Source: Nectonema munidae
Taxonomy: Eukaryota; Nematomorpha; Nectonematoida; Nectonematidae
DNA length: 64,000 nt
NCBI GenBank assembly: GCA_030549495.1
Contig: JAUIRK010000069.1
Location: 982,001-1,046,000 of the forward strand
Reading direction: 5' to 3'
The translations under genes and the position numbers were made by a program. This document shows, piece after piece, positions 37,101 through 47,400 of the stretch. Each line of letters opens with the position of its first letter. Positions within the stretch are counted from its first letter, which is position 1. The notes under the pieces were generated by a model that did not search any database, was not told where the DNA came from, and was given only the letters and a program-made list of their open reading frames with translations.

Positions 37101-39620
37101 TTATCATTTAGATGTTTTTCACATCTTTTACACAAGTTTACATTAAAAGTTAAGTTATCCTGCAAAATTGTAGATTACCGGCATTAAATCATTCAAAATT
37201 AGTAATAGAAAAAGACGTTCTCTTTTCAAACCTATCGGCAACACTTCAGTTCCAATTGTAACGAAATTGACAAATTGGTTGCAAGCAGCAAAATGTTTTC
37301 ATTAAAATCTTCCAGCAGTGAAGAAATTAATGATGAAGATGATGGAATTTTATTGCCAAATATCAAGAAATTGTTAAAAAAAAAAGTAAAATCTGTGTCA
37401 AAACTTGCTAACAATGATAATTAGAGAATATTCACGATTCATTGATTTAGTAGGAAAAGGTCAACATAGAGACTTTTTCAGTCGAAGATGTCTTTACTTG
37501 TTTCAACATTATTTCATTTAAGACGAATGTGGCGTTAAAAGTTATCTTGAAAATAGATTCAAATAAAATGAAATCGATAAAATCATGAATATGGAAAACT
37601 CTCAAATCTCTCGCAGTACTTAGCCAAAATTACAAAATTGTCAAGTTTTAACTTTAGAAGTAGAAAGATCTTTTTCTAAACTGCTGCTGGAAAATGATCG
37701 AATTTTAAATCAGAAAATGTCATTAATTATATATTGTTTTATTACAAAGTCATGGATTCTTTGAAATAATTTTCAATACTTTCTCTAAAGTGTTTATAGT
37801 TGTTCAATTTAATGAAACTTTAAAAAGTCAATAAAGTCAATTTTTTCTCTGAGTAAAAGTCATTTTTTTTCAATTTTTTGGGTCAATTTTTCCTCGCCCT
37901 TGTTATAAAGTATAAAAAAAAATAAATCATAGTAAGATACATAAATTGTATATTGATAAATATTCAATGAATCGTTCTGAAAGATGGTGATAAAAGCCAG
38001 TACCAATTATCCTTTGATTAAAAAAGTAAAGGTATTTGGGTTGTTTATAGCGAAAAAGCATAATTCCAATAAGGTACAGTTTTTGTCGAACTATGAGTAA
38101 TAAAGGCTTGGTGTTGGATCGATCTCAAACCTTGTGGTATCGATGAGAAGCATCTTGCCAACTTTACTCAACGCCCTGTAATTTATTTAGCAATCCAAAA
38201 ATACGTCAAAGTTCAACAATTCCAAGAAGGACATTGAAGCAAAGTTGAAGACTCTGAGCAAATCAATTTCTGATTTCACACTCAAAATCAAGGATGTTTC
38301 AAATGAATGTGCGGATAAAGTATAGTTTTTTCTTTTAAACATATCATTCTTTCAGAAATTGATAATGGAGTAAATACTTGAACTGTTCATTTAAGTACCC
38401 TTTTTTAAGATTTAGTCATATCTAAAATATTTACTATATAAAATTGGCTGAATTATATTTATAAATAACCTGATTTCTTGGATAAAATATTTTTATGCTA
38501 AATCGACCATGCTTGTTTTATTTCTCGATTCAGTTTTCAGAATTAGGCTGTAAAAATGCCTGAAATTAGTGCTTGATACATAAAAATATCATTCGAATTT
38601 TAAATAGTTTTCTTCCAACCAAATTTACCGTGCTGATTTCATTTCTGGACTCCGTCTTTTGCAATTAGGTTGTGATCTCAATCAAATTCGTAGTTGATAC
38701 GTGAAAATTGCTTCCTAAAATATTCACATTTTGAATAAAGAAATGCTTATTTCATTTTACCATTTAGAGCAGTGTTTCTCTCTGCTCTGAAACGCCCCAT
38801 GACATTTTCAAATGGTACTCATAAATTTTTGCTTCTTAAGACACTCACTATTCTTTTAAAAATAATATAAATTTCATAATTGTTGCTTTGCCAAGTAAAA
38901 TATATTGCATTATCTTTTTGTATTATGAAGAAACTTTCGGATTTATATCCCACAATTTTTTTAAAATTTTGTATTCAAGATATAAGTTTTTGTTGTTCAT
39001 TTTTAAAATGAACTGTAATAAGGCGCTGTTTAAATTTTGTACAACTATAAGTGTGCTAAGAAATAGAAAAGTTTGAGAATTCTGATTAATGTATCTAACC
39101 CGTCTTTCAAACAAGATTTTGAGTGCAGACAAGCAGCTACACTATTGCAAATAGAAAATCTTGACTATGAATCTTTTGCTTATTAAACTATTATGATTAA
39201 AATAACTAATTCACCTCTATATGAATAGGAGAGTTTAAGTTAGACATCTTTTTCGTTTGGGGTGAAGGAGAGAGTCTCTCTAAGATGATGTGGACGGTTT
39301 AACTATGTAATTTAAAAAAGAGGATCTTAAATGACGTTATAAGAAGATGTTATGAGTTTTATTAGATGTTTTCCGTTGATATATTGCCACGCCCCGAAAC
39401 CTTTCATTTTTTATTTATAAACGCACTGAATTTTCAGATAAGCGAACTTCAAAAGATTGATAAAATACTAAAAGATGAAATGAATATACTTACCCTCAAC
39501 GTTGAAAAAGTTCATTCTGGCAAGATGTCGAAACAGCAGTTTACAGAACATGAAAAATCACTTCTTTCATCCAAAGAAGAAAATATTGACAAGTGTGAAC
39601 GCATTTTGGCGTATCTTTAA
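25143..39620 (+). CDS. RPN1: Ribophorin I, oligosaccharyltransferase subunit (11 exons)
   Basis: Ribophorin I/OST1, a type I ER membrane subunit of oligosaccharyltransferase, which N-glycosylates nascent proteins. Exons: 25143-25352, 25404-25459, 27410-27716, 27768-27971, 30730-30922, 30979-31078, 33775-33913, 35585-35704, 36065-36181, 38191-38319, 39438-39620. Phases agree throughout, giving 585 aa (human 607). Markers in order: hydrophobic signal peptide (LLIYFPFLTLFSC); [80 protein letters not shown]; transmembrane segment SALLFLFFIAIIYTRLDF; a coiled-coil cytosolic tail ending ERILAYL. Introns 1, 3 and 5 are 51-56 bp; the others are enlarged by transposons. The 36181 to 38191 join (AYK then QSK) follows the human protein exactly. 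Confidence 0.94.
25787..27077 (-). mobile_element. Tc1/mariner-type transposon, decayed copy
   Basis: The inverted ends GGTGTCCACAAAGTCTTT are identical at both sides and followed by nGACAA, with TA flanking (25785-25786 and 27078-27079). About 1.29 kb, inserted in RPN1 intron 2 in antisense orientation. The remnants of an IS630/Tc1/mariner transposase run from about 26900 to 25930. Confidence 0.88.
25930..26900 (-). pseudogene. Tc1/mariner transposase, broken
   Basis: The N-terminal part (26872-26630) carries the helix-turn-helix region in changing frames. The central part (26594-26325) reads RLNAYKILLLQALKPDDKPK and EFSLNILKKSKR. Further on, FSDEATFHVSGK is recoverable only across frames and IYLDTLITEYVTPQLEEFQP follows. 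Then comes FFQQDGA with the second catalytic Asp, the frame is lost, and PRSPDIAPLDFF-like codons reappear with Asp as the third residue. Several frameshifts and stops, so inactive. Confidence 0.82.
30230..30510 (+). mobile_element. LINE 3' end with (ATT)n tail
   Basis: In RPN1 intron 4 (27972-30729), sense orientation. It reads LKWFGHIMRGPKEEFMRKIH, the basic region typical of the C-terminus of many LINE polymerases, followed by a short untranslated part and an ATT microsatellite at 30485-30507. A related piece lies at 48000-48190. The rest of intron 4 is AT-rich with a C/G-run region near 29100-29230. Confidence 0.6.
31341..32660 (+). mobile_element. decayed hAT transposon (ZBED-like transposase)
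   Basis: Begins with hAT-like GTGGTTTTCAAACTGGAGTC. Scattered transposase traces follow: LSNDTVRRLIGEMSDDMLSQ (31961 on), QLDETVDAANLTQYV, DEFLFCEILQF, LLLHSNIRWLSKYKF (about 32360-32410) and LNLALQGKEITVL (about 32540). These fit the ZBED5/FAM200-like hAT group. Frames change repeatedly. No matching right terminus or target duplication was found. Located in RPN1 intron 6. Confidence 0.65.
32934..33272. mobile_element. hAT MITE with exact 8-bp TSD
   Basis: Ends CAGAAATGGGCGAACTTCGG and, on the other strand, CAGGAGTGGGAAACTTTTTC form hAT-type inverted termini. TTTTATAC flanks both sides (32926-32933 and 33273-33280). 339 bp, noncoding, in RPN1 intron 6 next to the decayed hAT. Confidence 0.85.
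33433..33505. repeat. poly-G/poly-C tracts in RPN1 intron 6
   Basis: Two runs of nine or more G (about 33434 and 33491) around a C-rich patch. Length is doubtful in any assembly. Confidence 0.7.
34115..34350 (-). repeat. dispersed repeat, inverted partner of 20455-20730
   Basis: Reverse complement of the stretch upstream of TTC4, in RPN1 intron 7 (33914-35584). It keeps ATGGAATTTCGGTTTATCAG and TGAAATGATGAATATATTC in the mirrored order. The remainder of intron 7 shows nothing recognised. Confidence 0.7.
36182..36370 (+). other. possible alternative RPN1 terminal exon or nested exon
   Basis: The frame of RPN1 exon 9 stays open past its donor for 62 codons, ending at a TAG at 36368-36370. The stretch after a 33-bp GT...AG segment (36182-36214) reads NARSIRQRLDIQRNLNHDL and EGVKDQLPNDYVERLGHLSE, which looks like real helical protein. 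An AATAAA follows at 36525-36530. The conserved RPN1 product instead splices from 36181 to 38191. It may be an alternative 3' end, or a piece of another gene; I recognise no homologue. Confidence 0.35.
36525..36530 (+). terminator. poly(A) signal after the alternative RPN1 exon
   Basis: AATAAA about 155 bp beyond the TAG at 36370. It would serve a short RPN1 isoform if that exon is used. Confidence 0.35.
36691..37901 (+). mobile_element. hAT-derived nonautonomous element
   Basis: The ends GGGCGAGTAAAAGTCAAT and, on the other strand, AAGGGCGAGGAAAAATTGAC are inverted. Flanks GTTATACA (36683-36690) and GTTATAAA (37902-37909) differ at one of eight bases, as expected for an old hAT duplication. 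GTCAATAAAGTCAA words repeat near both ends. A hAT C-terminal trace LEVERSFSKLLLENDRILNQ lies at about 37657-37716. In RPN1 intron 9. Confidence 0.72.
38040..38180 (-). mobile_element. tRNA-derived SINE, second type
   Basis: Aligns along its length with 39810-39970 (TCGAACTATGAG, AGGCTTG, a reversed B-box region, then CGCCCT). It is antisense to RPN1 and its head ends only about 10 bp before the acceptor of the exon at 38191. Confidence 0.6.
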
Positions 39621-39704
39621 GCGAAGAAGCAATCACACCTTTTTTACGCAATTTGTGATTTGTTCAAGACTCCTCATGTGATGATACTTTTATATTCCGT
39701 ATTA

Positions 39705-39710
39705 AATAAA
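39705..39710 (+). terminator. RPN1 poly(A) signal
   Basis: AATAAA 85 bp after the RPN1 stop codon, the expected 3' end of the main transcript. Confidence 0.7.
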
Positions 39711-39809
39711 TAATTTCTTGGTTAACTTATATTTCAAATACGCTGCCTCAATCGACTTTCTTGTTTTTATACATGTTCGTTAATTAGATATTAAAGATAT
39801 GATATATAA

Positions 39810-39970
39810 AGATAATAGATACCATGGAGTGTTTTCATCGAGAAGGCACAATTGCGCCGTGTATCGAACTATGAGGAAATTAGGCTTGATGCGGAATCGA
39901 ACACAAGACCTTGAGTTATCGAAATCCCAGTATCTAACCGATCTTACTCACGCCCTCTATTTTATATATG
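39810..39970 (-). mobile_element. tRNA-derived SINE, second type, with TSD
   Basis: On the minus strand it reads GTGAGTAAGATCGGTTAGAT (A-box-like) and TCTTGTGTTCGATTCCGC (B box). TATGATATATA flanks both sides (39799-39809 and 39971-39981). Located just after RPN1. Confidence 0.7.
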
Positions 39971-40125
39971 TATGATATATATAAAAAATTGAGTTTAAAA
40001 AAACCAGAAATCTATAGCTGAAAACATGGAAAAAGGCTTATTTCACAAACGCAAAATTCATCTATTTTTAATAGTCTAAAACTTAAATTAATTTAGGCTA
40101 AAATTTAATCACGATATTATATACA

Positions 40126-40320
40126 GTCAACCCTGGCTAATCCAGGACTTCATTTTCCGTATACAAATAAATTTTTTCATCCTAAAAATTTTCTTTTGAA
40201 TAATGATATAAAAAGATGAACATTTAAGGGTAGTTAGATTTGACAGCAAAATCAGTGTTTTTTCCCCAATCCAGACACTTTCATTATCCGAATAGTTTTT
40301 TAATATTCTGTTTGGATTGA
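40126..40320 (+). mobile_element. pogo/Tigger-like MITE fragment
   Basis: Opens CAGTCAACCCTGGCTAATCC and later has AATCCAGACACTTTCATTAT, recalling pogo/Tigger termini. The right border and a TA duplication were not resolved. It lies in the short convergent spacer between RPN1 and MRPL46, where nothing else was recognised. Confidence 0.4.
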
Positions 40321-41232
40321 TGGGGTGTTTACAAAGAAAAATAATTTTTTCAAATTTGAGTTAACTAATTCTAAGATTATATTAAAAAAAAGAAGTTTTA
40401 AAGCCATTTTTAAGATGTCATTATTATTATTATTGGTCTTAGAATGGCTCTCTCTAACGTTGCAGAGCATGCACGCGCACTCAACCATTTTGGTGTATTC
40501 TATTACGTCAATTTAAAATGATATGCAAATTTAGGCTGAATGTTACAATAAAATAAATTTGAATTATATCAATTTTTAAAAGATTTATTGACTTGTGAGT
40601 AAATTTTTATGCGCCTTTTCTTGTTTAACTCTTTCAGTTACTGTAATCCATAGGGTAAACCTTTTGAGCTTTAAATAATAAAAGATACATCCTAGCCTTC
40701 GAAAAAGAGCATCGTGCAATAAAAAGTATTTGCTTCCTCCAAAATTGTTTAAATCCGAGCCTACATAACTGAGTATGCTCAGCTAGGCCCCAAATTCAGA
40801 TCGACTATTTTATCGAATGAACCCAAAATTAATTTTAAAAAAATCAATTTCAAAATGTCGCCTTTAAGTGAAATGAGTGTGTATGAGAGCATGCTTACTA
40901 AAGTTATTCCTCTTATGTTTATTGGTATTTCTGTCATTAGTGTCGCTCATATACTCGCGATATCGAATAAATTTACAGATTCTTCATTTATCAACTTATC
41001 GATCCCCCCCCCCCCGTCTTTGATTAACATCAATTGGGAATGACCCCTTACAGTATGCGATGTGTTAAGTCCATGACAATACAACTGGCAATGATTTGAT
41101 TACATTTTTTGTTATTTAAAGAATATAGGATAATTAATAGGTTGTATTTTGCAGTAATGATTTAGAAATGGCGCCAACCTCTGCCATAGTTGGTTCAATA
41201 TGGTTCTAGTATAACTTTGGTTTTAAGATGAC

Positions 41233-41238
41233 TTTATT
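41233..41238 (-). terminator. MRPL46 poly(A) signal, candidate
   Basis: AATAAA on the minus strand about 175 bp beyond the MRPL46 stop codon. Confidence 0.5.
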
Positions 41239-41411
41239 CTTTCCAAATTTTATAATCATAAAGAACAGATATATGACGGATTCTCCTTTCAACAAATTCT
41301 TTTCATTGCGAAATATGGTAAATAAAGAGGCTTTTCAGCATGAAATAAGGAGGAGATGGTAACACCACGATGAATTTGATTGGCTGGAGGGAAGATCACA
41401 ACATTCTCTTA

Positions 41412-44400
41412 TCACGCGAGTGTTGAGATGAAGGGCTTCACAGATCGGAAATAGCGTCTTTCGAACAATGCTTCTATTTCATTGTACTCGAGCCATTGAG
41501 CTTCTCTGCAATTGACTTTCACTTGATATGCCGTATTCCTTTTCAAGTACATCATGAAAAAAAAGATCTGAAAATTAAAATTAAGCTGGATAGAAAGAAT
41601 ATTGACTTATCCATCAGAGGGCGTGCTCCTGCCTTGGGCAACAAATTTTTTGTTTTAATATATCATTAGCAATTTAATAGTAAATGGAATAATGGTTTCC
41701 TACACGTTATCTACTTATTCAGGCCGGTAGCCAGTAAAACATTAGCAGCGGGGTCTGGTCAAAAGTGACATGAATTTTGAACCAAAAAGATTAAGTATAA
41801 AATGATTATATCAATAATTTCATTTTAATATTTTAGTATACATTGAAACACACAAAAATTTTATATACATATTTCTTCAATGTAATTTAGCTGTAGAATA
41901 AAATACTGTATGCATAAGAATCTCTAACAATATAATTCAACTTGTGGCTTTTTTAATTGGGACCCAAGTAAGCCCCCTCTTACTCCTCCCTGCCCATGTT
42001 ATTCCGTTTTGGAGTGTTATTATTAGGGCAGTTAAAAATTGACCCAAAAATAGTACCTAGAAATATTCATCTAAAAATGAATTAACATAAAAAAATAGTT
42101 AGTAATCTATCATTTTTATGGGACAAACTATAAGAAAATAGCTATAAGAATTATATTAAAAATATATAATAGTTAATATGATAAACATAGTAAAATTTAC
42201 TATTTTTGCCAAAGGTTTTTTTTGGGATAATCTAGATTCTGCATAATTTCAGATACTCGTTTTTATTTTTAAATACAATGCGGCTTTAAATAATTTTTGT
42301 TAAACAGTTTTGCCACTTAAAACATCTTGAAAAATCAAGGCTTAGAGTAAAACATTGAAACGTAAATCTGTTAATGGTTATGTTTTGAAAACGAATCGCC
42401 TGCTATCTTTTCAAATGAGCTCTTTTTTTATATAACTCAAACTAGATATTTTATTTACAATGTGATGCTCAATTGAATTTGAAAGAATTAAAAAAAAATT
42501 TTTAATAAAACAAAAAGGCCATATAAATAATTTATAAGGAAGAAATTTAAAAAATATTTTAAACAAAATATTGACCCAATTCAAAAAAATAGACTTTTTG
42601 ACCTATACAAAATCATTCATAAGAAAGAAGCTGATCCACAAATTTGCTGGTGAGTAGTTAAATTTAACAAGGTTTCTAATTTCATTTTGCATCAAATTTC
42701 TGGAAATTTTGGCCCTTTTGCAGGATGCCTTGTAATCTTGAGTTCTGAATAAAATTTTTAACAATTTCTGATTATTTTTGACATGGTTTGATAGATCATT
42801 TATAAGGAGGTTGGTAATGAGCAGAAAATTTCATCTAATGTAGCCCAAATTTTTCTCATTCCAAAAATTATAAATGATCTTCAAAAACTGATTAATCTAT
42901 TCCCAGGCATTCCAGCGATTCCTAGTTTTTTGTTGTTCCTATTTTTTACAGAACAATCCTAGTATTCCTAGTTTATTATTTTCTACTGAATTTTTTATAG
43001 ATGACTGTAGATTCTAAGTTCTCGGGTTCAAATCTTGATGACACTCTAAACTGCTAGTGTCATCAAGGAAATTTTGTTTCTTTTGCATGCAAAATTTTGA
43101 TTTTTTTCTAAAAACCTTAAATAAAAATAAGTCCTACAAATTTTCCAGGCTAAAATAGTAGCCAAATTTTATAAATTTAATAAATGATATTTTATTTAAT
43201 TTTCATATATACTTTTTATATGTTTGGATTTGTATATATAATTTTTGATATTTCTTTCTACTTTTGATAAGTTTTATATCAATACTAAATAAGCTTTTTT
43301 AATTTATATAAAAACATAAAAAAATTTAATAAATCAAGATTTTTCATTCAATTTTCAACAGTTTTTTTAAACTTAATATTACAATTAAATTCCATTTATT
43401 ATATTAACAATTGTAAATTTTTAAGAAAAATTTTGATCTATAATTTTTTTTTAGAAATAATATTGTTAGATCAATTACTAATTTTAATAAATATGCCTAT
43501 TGGAAAAACTAAATTTAACAATGCTTGGCTCACTAGACATGACAATAATGGTCAACTGTTGTCTAAATGGTGTGAGAAAGATCGGTCAAATAATTTTGCT
43601 GGTTTATGTCTTTTATGTAAAAAAAAGCATTTCATGTTCAACTACTGGAGCTACACAACTCATTGGTCATGCTGATAGTCGAAAACACAAAGATAGATTT
43701 TCTGATCCTAAGCAAAAATTGTTGTTGTCACCTGTCAAGAAGTTAATACAAACAAGCAGGAAAGTCAAGATTTGGAACAAAAAATGTATCTTCATCCTGT
43801 GTCTCTCAGTGACCAAGTAACGAAGTCAGAAGCATTTGGGCAATGCGGGTTGCTTCTGAGGGTTACTCTTTCAGATCATGCGAACGTATTGCTGGACTAT
43901 TTAAATCAATGTTTTCAGGACCCATTTCGAAAAAATTTACCACGAGCAAATCAAAGGTCTCATATCTAATGGTCTTGGACAATATTTTTGAAAAGAATTT
44001 ACTGCTAAAATGAGGGAATCACAGTGTCCTTTTACAATCCAGTTTGATGAAACCGGCAATACTCAATACAAGAAACAATGTGATTTGCTTTTTCGATTTT
44101 GGAATGACCATAAAGGAGAAGTAAGTACAATATTTTTGAAAAGTCTTGTTTGGACATGCGAAAGCTGAAACTTTAAGTAATGCTCTTATAGATGCGTTAA
44201 CAGAAAATAGTTTTGAAATACCATTGGCTCAGGTGATATCCTTAGGTTGCGATGGCTCAAATGTAAATTAATTCATATGGAGCGCTGTTCAAAGTCATCT
44301 GAAGGCAGCTGAGTTTCCTTTTGTTTCATGCACATTGCACATAGTTCACAACTCTTTCGGGAAATGTCTTCATGTTTACGGTGAAAATGCTGAACAGCTA

Positions 44401-47400
44401 GCCGTCGATGTTTTTCAGTGGTTCAAGACTCATATCACTCAAAGAGAGGACTACAGCGGTATTCTGAAGGATCTTGCCCAAGATAAAGAATATTTCATTC
44501 GTCATGTACAGTGTCGGTGGCTGACACATGTAGCAGCATTAGAGCGTCTTCTCAAACATTGGAAACCTCTTCATAATTACTTTCTAACAGAACTTCCTAA
44601 AAAGAGTACGCAAGATAGTACAATTGTACAACTGAAGCGGAACACCAGATACCAAAGAATTTGCCAGCTTCTTACTAGCAAAGAATGTCTTGCACAAATT
44701 CATTTTCTGGTATGTGTTGGATCTTTGTTTGATTCATTTCTTGAAAAATTTCAGAAGGAAGAGCCTATGATTTATTTACTGTATGAAGAATCGTTGACAT
44801 TGTTAAAACTTTTCTCAGCAGGTTTGTTAATAATGATATAGTTGTGAGTATGACAGGAAAACAACTTCAATAGATTGATGTTTTTGACAACAAAAATTTA
44901 GTTGAACTTGAAGAAATCGAAATGGGTGCAGAATCTCACAAGATCTTGAGAGGTTTAGATGAAAACATGTTAAAGGAAAATTTATGTAATATAAGAAGAG
45001 TCTACCAGCAGTAAGACAGGCACATCAAAAGTATGAAAATAAGCGAGAAGCTGAAAGGCAAGAAGAGGTGTTGGCAGAGAAGAAAAAAAAGGATTGAAAA
45101 ACAGCAAGAAAATAAACGCAATCTTGATGAAAGAGAAAAAGATGTTAAAAAGAGAGAGTTAGAACTCAAGATAGAGATGGAAAAGAGTAATTAAATTTTC
45201 GAAGAAGCCAATAGAAGATTAGGTGAAGCTTTAAAATTAGAAAATTTTAAAGAGATGAATATTAGTCAGGGCCTCTTGTGTGTTGCAAAAGAAATTCAGA
45301 AGGTAACAAATGCTATGAAAAAACGCATTGAAGATAGAAATGATATTGGAATGAAAAGAATGCGATTAATAAATTCATTTCTAAAAAAGTGAAAGTGACT
45401 TTCTGATTCTAATTTTTAATGCTTTATTTTTTTGTTTCATTCAGTTTATGTTTAATAAAATTGTTCCTTTTTTGATTTTTATATTTTAGCATATGTGCTC
45501 ATTAATCTTTACTCTCAGTTCACAATAGATATTCAAAATTAGTTCAGTGTGATTCTGAATTAGAGATGCAAAATAATGTTACATAATATAACCTAACATT
45601 AATATAATTGTTCATTTAATACTATATGAAAATAAGATATATTTGCCATATCATGATTCTTTTTGAATTTTTCCTAGTTTTGGTTTGAAAAATCCTAGTT
45701 TTTCATTATACTCGGCTGGACACTCTGATCTATTCCAATAAACTAGAGATGTATCGAATATCAGTAGCTGCGGATTATCTGCAAAAAATTATACATCCTC
45801 ACCCCTGGATCATTTAAGTTTGTTTCAATATCCGCAAAGTTTTTTTCGGAATCTTTGAATTCTACGCTTAAATAAAATTCTCAATCATTATCTTAGAAGT
45901 CTTTAGCCGCATCAATTTTTTACCAGCAAAACTTATCAAACAAATTCGTTTGTAAATCATTTTTGTTAACCAGTTAAGAACGAGATGTGATCCAATGTGA
46001 AGCGGATTTGTATTAAAAAGCATTTATAAACGCAGAGATTCATATTTAAAAAATTCAGAAGAGAAGAGGTTTCAAAAGTGGCCGGCCATCTTTCATTTAG
46101 CATTTGATCAGCATGACTTCTTGCCCCATTGCTAGCCACGATGCAAAACTCTTCAGCGAATATTGTGTTTCAAGACAAAATTTAAATGTATACCACGGAC
46201 TACTCTATAATTCCAAGCAAACTTACTAGTCAGAGGCACGCCGTAAACTTGGTACCAATGTTTATTAAGAAACAAAATATTGAATCAATCTATACGTCAG
46301 TGTGGACAATGCCTTAGAACTAATCATTAATGTTAAGGAGTCAGAGTTGGAGATTTTAAAAGGCTAGGAGTCGGTGTCGATATCCAATAAAATTTAGCAG
46401 AAGGAATCGGATTTTTTAAGTATTTAAAATGATTAAAGAAAAAAGTTTAACTTTTGTCAGGCTAAGGTTGGTGCTAAATTTTTTTTTAAGTTTTCAAGAG
46501 TTTGGAGCCGGAATTGGGGTCAAATTTTTGTAAGTACTAGGAGATGGAAATTTTCGCTAAGATTCCGTCACACCGCTAATCATCATGAGTGAGATATATA
46601 CATTTATTAAATACTCTTCAAAGACATAGAAATCTATATTTATAAAATATATTTTCAATCAAATTAGAGAAGGTTTAATGAAAAAGAGAACAGCACCCCT
46701 CCCCTTAGCAACCTGTTCCACTGCATTAGTATGCAAAATATCCTTTGAGTTATTCATTAAGGACGAGATGTATAAATTGTTAATACAAGAATAGTGGGGA
46801 GATAAAGCTAAAGGCAGTGAAAAATTACTTTGATTCCATAAATCTTTTCTTTGTGGGGCATTGAATCAGGGTATCTGGCTTGATGAAAGCCGATGGGCGT
46901 GTAAGACACATGTTCGCAGTGAGATATGATTTGCGCGGGATTCGCAAAGACTTGTTCTAGCATTGCATTCACGTTCTAAATGGTTTAGGCGATTGAGTAG
47001 GTAGTTAGTGAGAAGTAAGCTGTTTCCAATTTTAGCAAACGTAATAAAGATAAAACATGACTGTTCACGGAAAAAACAATCATGCTATATATTATAACAA
47101 GGTGTTTCCAAATGGGAACATCAGGATAAGAGGAAGGGACCAAAAATTTTATATACATGAAATATTAAAAAATTTATTTTAAACAAAAGGAAATGAAGGA
47201 ATGTAACATGTAATTTGAAAATAACGAATTGATATTTGAAAAAATAGAATTTTATTTCTAAACCAAGTCTTTTTAGTTGCATTTGTTTAAATTTCACAAC
47301 AAATTAAAAAATCTTTTATTAAAAAAATATAAAAGACTTGTAAATTGGAAATATTTACAGAGAGGGGGTTTAAAAATAAATTTAAAATTTTTGAAATCAT

